A stretch of DNA of 9,502 nucleotides from NCBI GenBank assembly GCA_028711675.1, contig JAQTRT010000108.1, forward strand, positions 1-9,502. Reading direction: 5' to 3'. Positions within the stretch are counted from its first letter, which is position 1; each line of letters starts with the position of its first letter. This stretch comes from a bacterium. GTDB taxonomy: Bacteria > Spirochaetota > JAHITG01. A program made the translations under genes and the position numbers. The notes under the pieces are model-generated. The model was not told the origin of the DNA and did not search any database. It worked only from the letters and a program-made list of their open reading frames with translations. This document shows positions 6,750 to 9,502 of the stretch, one piece after another.

Positions 6750-6936
6750 ATAAACAGCATAAGCTGTAAAACTTTTCTGCCGTGCAAAATGGCCGTATGG
6801 GAAGGCCAGCAGATCTGCGATGCTGGACAGGGCCTGAGATTAAATAATAATTCTTATAGAGAATACGGGGGCCGTATACGGACGTCGGCGTTCCGGGAAA
6901 CCGGGATTTAAGGTGTTCGTATACGGTGTTTTTTTT
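6750..6936 (+). ncRNA. Structured RNA (~185 nt): candidate attenuator/riboswitch of pot, or free small RNA
   Basis: Between a promoter (6716-6743) and a strong terminator (6872-6936) lies a non-coding, structured stretch. Stems seen are: ACAGC/GCTGT (6754-6758/6763-6767); TGGCC/GGCCA (6790-6794/6804-6808); an alternative hairpin with AGGCC/GGCCT (6803-6807/6831-6835) stacked on AGCA/TGCT (6808-6811/6821-6824); and ATTCT/AGAAT (6850-6854/6860-6864). The sequence CCGTAT or its complement ATACGG recurs at 6793-6798, 6863-6868, 6872-6881 and 6918-6926. Segment 6863-6868 can therefore pair either back to 6793-6798, leaving the terminator free, or forward to 6872-6877, which would break the terminator. 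That is the logic of a transcription attenuator. A promoter downstream of the terminator would equally allow a stand-alone small RNA. I do not recognise a known family. Confidence 0.6.
6872..6936 (+). terminator. Intrinsic (rho-independent) terminator upstream of potA
   Basis: Bases 6872-6886 pair with 6912-6926 without interruption over 15 positions (three of them G-U), followed after TG by a T8 run (6929-6936). The loop carries an inner hairpin CCGG-GAAA-CCGG (6893-6904), a GNRA tetraloop, extendable to six pairs. The 5' arm begins with the palindrome CCGTATACGG. The terminator faces potA and lies 110 nt before it, so it must be bypassed, regulated or preceded by an independent transcript. 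Confidence 0.8.
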
Positions 6937-6979
6937 ACTCCAGCCTCTTTACCCTTCTTTTATTAAAAATAAAAAAATA

Positions 6980-7007
6980 TTGACGTAGAAAAAAAGAATT
7001 ATATTAT
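6980..7007 (+). promoter_or_regulatory. Candidate proximal promoter of the potABC operon
   Basis: TTGACG (6980-6985) and TATTAT (7002-7007) are separated by 16 bp and lie after the terminator. This would start transcription near 7014, about 33 nt before potA. If real, pot expression does not depend on read-through of the upstream terminator, and the RNA at 6750-6936 would be a separate transcript. The surroundings are very A/T-rich, so a chance match is possible. Confidence 0.5.
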
Positions 7008-7046
7008 AAGTCTTATGTCTGTAAAGGACTGGAAGGGTAAGAATTA

Positions 7047-8162
7047 GTGAAAGGAAGCGACTTAAAAATAAAAAATCTCAGTAAAAGCTTCGGTGACACG
7101 CAGGTGCTGAAGAATATAAGTTTCAGGGTTAAAAAAGGAGAGCTTTTTTCCATCCTGGGTCCGTCCGGATGCGGAAAGACCACGCTGCTCAGGATCATCG
7201 GCGGGTTCGAGGACCCGGATGAAGGACGTATCCTGATGGATAACCAGGATATCCTTGAACTGGCGCCGAATAAGCGGGGTGTTAATACTATTTTCCAGAA
7301 TTACGCCCTTTTCCCCCACCTTTCCGTGTATGAGAACATTGCTTTTCCCCTCCGTATCAAGAAATATACTGACGGCGAGATCAAGGAAGAAGTGGAGCGG
7401 TACCTCGTCCTGGCGCGGCTGCAGGACCATATCAGGAAATATCCATCACAGCTCTCGGGCGGCCAGAAGCAAAGAGTGGCTATTGCGCGGGCTCTGGTGA
7501 ACCAGCCTAATATCCTGCTCCTGGACGAGCCGCTCAGCGCTCTGGATGCCAAGCTCAGGCAGCACATGCTCATTGAGCTCGATTCCATCCATGACGATGT
7601 GGGCATCACCTTCATTTATGTGACCCATGACCAGCAGGAGGCCATGAGCGTCTCGGACTATATGGCCGTCATGAACAAAGGCGAGATCCTGCAGGTCGGG
7701 ACCCCGTCCGAGATCTATGAAAAACCCGTCAATGCCTTTGTGGCTGATTTTATCGGCGAAACGAATTTCATTGAAGGGAAGGTCACGGAGGTCGGGGAGA
7801 CCACAGGCCGCATTTCCGTTGAAGGCCTCGGTGTCCTGACCGTGGACAAGGACTGTCCCATCAACGTCGGAGACCGGGTGAAGCTTACCATCAGGCCCGA
7901 GAAGATCAGGATAACTAAAAAGGAACCTGTTTTCGCGACCAATCCTGAACAGTTCAACGTGATCAAAGGTAAAGTGGATGAGGTCATCTACACCGGCTTC
8001 CAGAGCAAGTTCTTTGTTAAAGTGAACGCGAAATATCTTTTCCGGCTTATCAAACAGCACGTAAAATACTATCTTGACGAGGCTCCCATCAGCTGGAAGG
8101 ATGAGGTCTTCATCTGGTGGAACTGCGATGACAGTTATCTGGTGGAGGTCTCGGCTTCATGA
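7047..8162 (+). CDS. potA: Spermidine/putrescine-type ABC transporter, ATP-binding protein
   Basis: This 371-residue cytoplasmic ATPase powers the PotB/PotC channel. It has the complete ABC set: Walker A GPSGCGKT (38-45), Q-loop Gln84 in NTIFQNYALFPHLSV, signature LSGGQ (136-140), Walker B ILLLDE (156-161), D-loop SALD and the switch His194 in VTHDQQEAM. A C-terminal TOBE-type regulatory domain follows from about residue 240. The FQNYALFPH segment, the overall length (E. coli PotA is 378) and the two permeases downstream point to the polyamine branch. Iron or other oligo-cation/opine importers of the same subclass remain possible. The start is a GTG at 7047 behind a modest ribosome site (GGAAGGG, 7031-7037). 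The stop overlaps potB in an ATGA, indicating translational coupling. Confidence 0.9.
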   Translation: MKGSDLKIKNLSKSFGDTQVLKNISFRVKKGELFSILGPSGCGKTTLLRIIGGFEDPDEGRILMDNQDILELAPNKRGVNTIFQNYALFPHLSVYENIAFPLRIKKYTDGEIKEEVERYLVLARLQDHIRKYPSQLSGGQKQRVAIARALVNQPNILLLDEPLSALDAKLRQHMLIELDSIHDDVGITFIYVTHDQQEAMSVSDYMAVMNKGEILQVGTPSEIYEKPVNAFVADFIGETNFIEGKVTEVGETTGRISVEGLGVLTVDKDCPINVGDRVKLTIRPEKIRITKKEPVFATNPEQFNVIKGKVDEVIYTGFQSKFFVKVNAKYLFRLIKQHVKYYLDEAPISWKDEVFIWWNCDDSYLVEVSAS

Positions 8163-9022
8163 GAAAAAATTACGGAAAGCTTTACACGGCCCCGGTCCTT
8201 CTCTGGCTTACCGTGTTTTTTGTCATCCCCGGCCTTATCATCGTCGTATTCAGTTTCCTGAAAAAGGGATTATACGGGGGAGTGGTCTGGAAATTCTCCA
8301 TGGAAGCGTACCGTGCCCTTTTTCAGCCGGCTTTCCTGAAAGTGGTCCTTGTTACAGTTTACATCTCCGTGGTCTCCACGTTCCTGACCCTGCTGCTCTC
8401 CATTCCCGTGGCGTATTTTATAGCCAGGAGCAAGGCCAAGAATATCCTGCTTCTCCTTATCATCATCCCGTTCTGGACCAATTTTCTCATCCGCATCTTT
8501 GCCTGGATCGCCATCCTGGGGAATAACGGATTCCTGAACCATTTTTTTATCTCCATCGGATTGTTCCCGGATTATATCCAGCTCCTGTATAATCAGTATG
8601 CTGTTATCCTGGTCACGGTCTATACCAATCTTCCTTATGCTATCCTGCCGCTTTACGTGAATGTGGAGAAGTTCGATTTTTCGCTCCTGGAGGCTGCCCG
8701 GGACCTGGGGGCTACCAAATCCCAGGCTATTTTCAGGATTTTTTTACCCAATATCAAGGTGGGCATCATTACCGCTATTATTTTTACTTTTATCCCTGCC
8801 CTGGGGTCCTATGCCATCCCCCAGCTTGTGGGCGGCGCTGATTCCTATATGGTAGGCAATATTATTGCCAGGGAACTGACCATCAACCGGAACTGGCCTC
8901 TGGCTTCATCCATGTCCGTTATCCTGACCCTGGTCACCACCGTCGCCATCCTGTTCTTTGTGAACATGAAGCCCGGCAGGACCATGACCAGGACAGCGGT
9001 CCAGGCAAAGGCTAAGGTTTAA
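8159..9022 (+). CDS. potB: Spermidine/putrescine-type ABC transporter, permease PotB
   Basis: This 287-residue inner-membrane protein has about six hydrophobic segments (roughly 11-33, 60-86, 95-118, 138-163, 203-225 and 252-275). The cytoplasmic EAA loop that docks on PotA is clear: EAARDLGATKSQAIF begins at Glu178, preceded by FDFSLL. The EAA motif and length (E. coli PotB about 275-285) match the PotB/PotC-type binding-protein-dependent permeases. The N-terminal segment LYTAPVLLWLTVFFVIPG is typical of PotB. The start ATG 8159 lies inside the last codons of potA (4-bp ATGA overlap). It would form a heterodimeric channel with PotC. The substrate-binding protein PotD is not in the window and may follow potC. 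Confidence 0.9.
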   Translation: MRKNYGKLYTAPVLLWLTVFFVIPGLIIVVFSFLKKGLYGGVVWKFSMEAYRALFQPAFLKVVLVTVYISVVSTFLTLLLSIPVAYFIARSKAKNILLLLIIIPFWTNFLIRIFAWIAILGNNGFLNHFFISIGLFPDYIQLLYNQYAVILVTVYTNLPYAILPLYVNVEKFDFSLLEAARDLGATKSQAIFRIFLPNIKVGIITAIIFTFIPALGSYAIPQLVGGADSYMVGNIIARELTINRNWPLASSMSVILTLVTTVAILFFVNMKPGRTMTRTAVQAKAKV

Positions 9023-9034
9023 AAAGGATCACGC

Positions 9035-9496
9035 ATGTATTCAAAGAAAAGGATATCCCTGGTTGTTTTCATCATTACCATGCTTTTTTTCTATCTGCCG
9101 CTCCTGATCCTGATCGTTTTTTCCTTTAACGGCGGCAAGTCTTTTCAGTGGACCGGTTTTTCCCTGAAGTGGTATGAGCAGCTTTTTTTCCATTCGCGGG
9201 ACCTCTGGAGAGCGGTACAGAACAGCGTGATCGTGGCCCTGGCCTCTTCGGCCATCTCCACGCTGATCGGAACCCTGGGAGCCATCGGTCTCACCTGGTA
9301 TACGTTTAAATTCAAGAAATATCTGAAGGTGGTGAGCTACCTGCCTATTATCATGCCTGAGATCGTGACCGGTATCTCCCTCCTTATTTTTTTTGCCGGC
9401 ATGAAATGGAACCTGAGCCTTTTCACGATCTTCGTGGCCCATACTACTTTCAATATCCCGTTCGTTCTTTTCATCATCATGTCCCGCCTGGATTAG
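9035..9496 (+). CDS. potC: Spermidine/putrescine-type ABC transporter, permease PotC, stopped early by in-frame TAG
   Basis: The 153 residues before the stop match the N-terminal half of PotC: segment FYLPLLILIVFSFN, FSLKWYEQLFF, a second hydrophobic segment at about 64-88, LPIIMPEIVTGISLLIFF and HTTFNIPFVLFIIMSRLD. PotC proteins are normally about 260 residues. Here a TAG (9494-9496) falls just before the cytoplasmic EAA loop needed for contact with PotA. The next codons, TTC GAT (Phe-Asp), agree with the family pattern R-L-x-x-F-D that leads into EAA, as also seen in potB (FDFSLLEAA). So the frame appears to continue across the TAG. Options are a real nonsense mutation, a base-call error, or read-through. 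A ribosome site AAGGA (9024-9028) precedes ATG 9035, and the gap to potB is 12 nt. As written the product would lack the ATPase docking loop and should not work. Confidence 0.85.
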   Translation: MYSKKRISLVVFIITMLFFYLPLLILIVFSFNGGKSFQWTGFSLKWYEQLFFHSRDLWRAVQNSVIVALASSAISTLIGTLGAIGLTWYTFKFKKYLKVVSYLPIIMPEIVTGISLLIFFAGMKWNLSLFTIFVAHTTFNIPFVLFIIMSRLD

Positions 9497-9502
9497 TTCG
9501 AT

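Noticed and set aside
6831..6840. CTGAGAT motif suggesting a TPP riboswitch
   Set aside because: The other conserved TPP-riboswitch segments (the ACCTGATCTGG-like half and its spacing) are absent, and the gene context is not thiamine-related.
6750..6936. 6S RNA, because of the ~185-nt length and own promoter
   Set aside because: The 5' and 3' ends do not form the long closing helix with a central bubble; instead the 3' part folds on itself as a terminator.

Overview
The window reads as chromosome of an anaerobic bacterium. A four-subunit ferredoxin-dependent 2-oxoacid oxidoreductase implies anaerobic metabolism. Strong Shine-Dalgarno sites, promoters of the -35/-10 type and a pot-type ABC operon point to Bacteria rather than Archaea. 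Coding DNA is of moderate GC, while the intergenic gaps are strikingly AT/T-rich or hairpin-rich. I cannot place the phylum; an uncultivated anaerobic lineage is a guess only. All genes are on the + strand.

Layout. (1) 1-438: C-terminal end of a CapA-like protein, cut by the window edge. (2) 439-643: gap with degenerate GTACC/CCTTGTAC repeats, a T-rich stretch and a good promoter (583-610). (3) 644-3742: porC-porD-porA-porB (gamma, delta, alpha, beta), a complete 2-oxoacid (most likely pyruvate):ferredoxin oxidoreductase operon. A 14-bp inverted repeat lies between porA and porB. (4) 3743-4059: non-coding gap dense in hairpins, several mutually exclusive, ending just before the next gene. (5) 4060-6609: P-type cation ATPase with all catalytic motifs, but with ion-site motifs that differ from textbook Ca2+ pumps. 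(6) 6610-7046: gap with a promoter, a structured RNA of about 185 nt ending in a strong intrinsic terminator, and a second promoter. (7) 7047-9502: potA-potB-potC, polyamine-type ABC importer. potC is stopped by an in-frame TAG just before its EAA loop, and the two codons after the TAG match what the family has there.

How it works together. The por operon would exchange electrons between a 2-oxoacid and ferredoxin while making or consuming acyl-CoA. The ATPase would move a cation at the membrane. PotA would energise the PotB/PotC channel for spermidine/putrescine uptake. These are separate transcription units with no evident shared pathway. The least explained material is the RNA at 6750-6936, whose alternative pairings look like a transcription attenuator/riboswitch or a free-standing small RNA, followed by the hairpin cluster before the ATPase and the potC amber codon.
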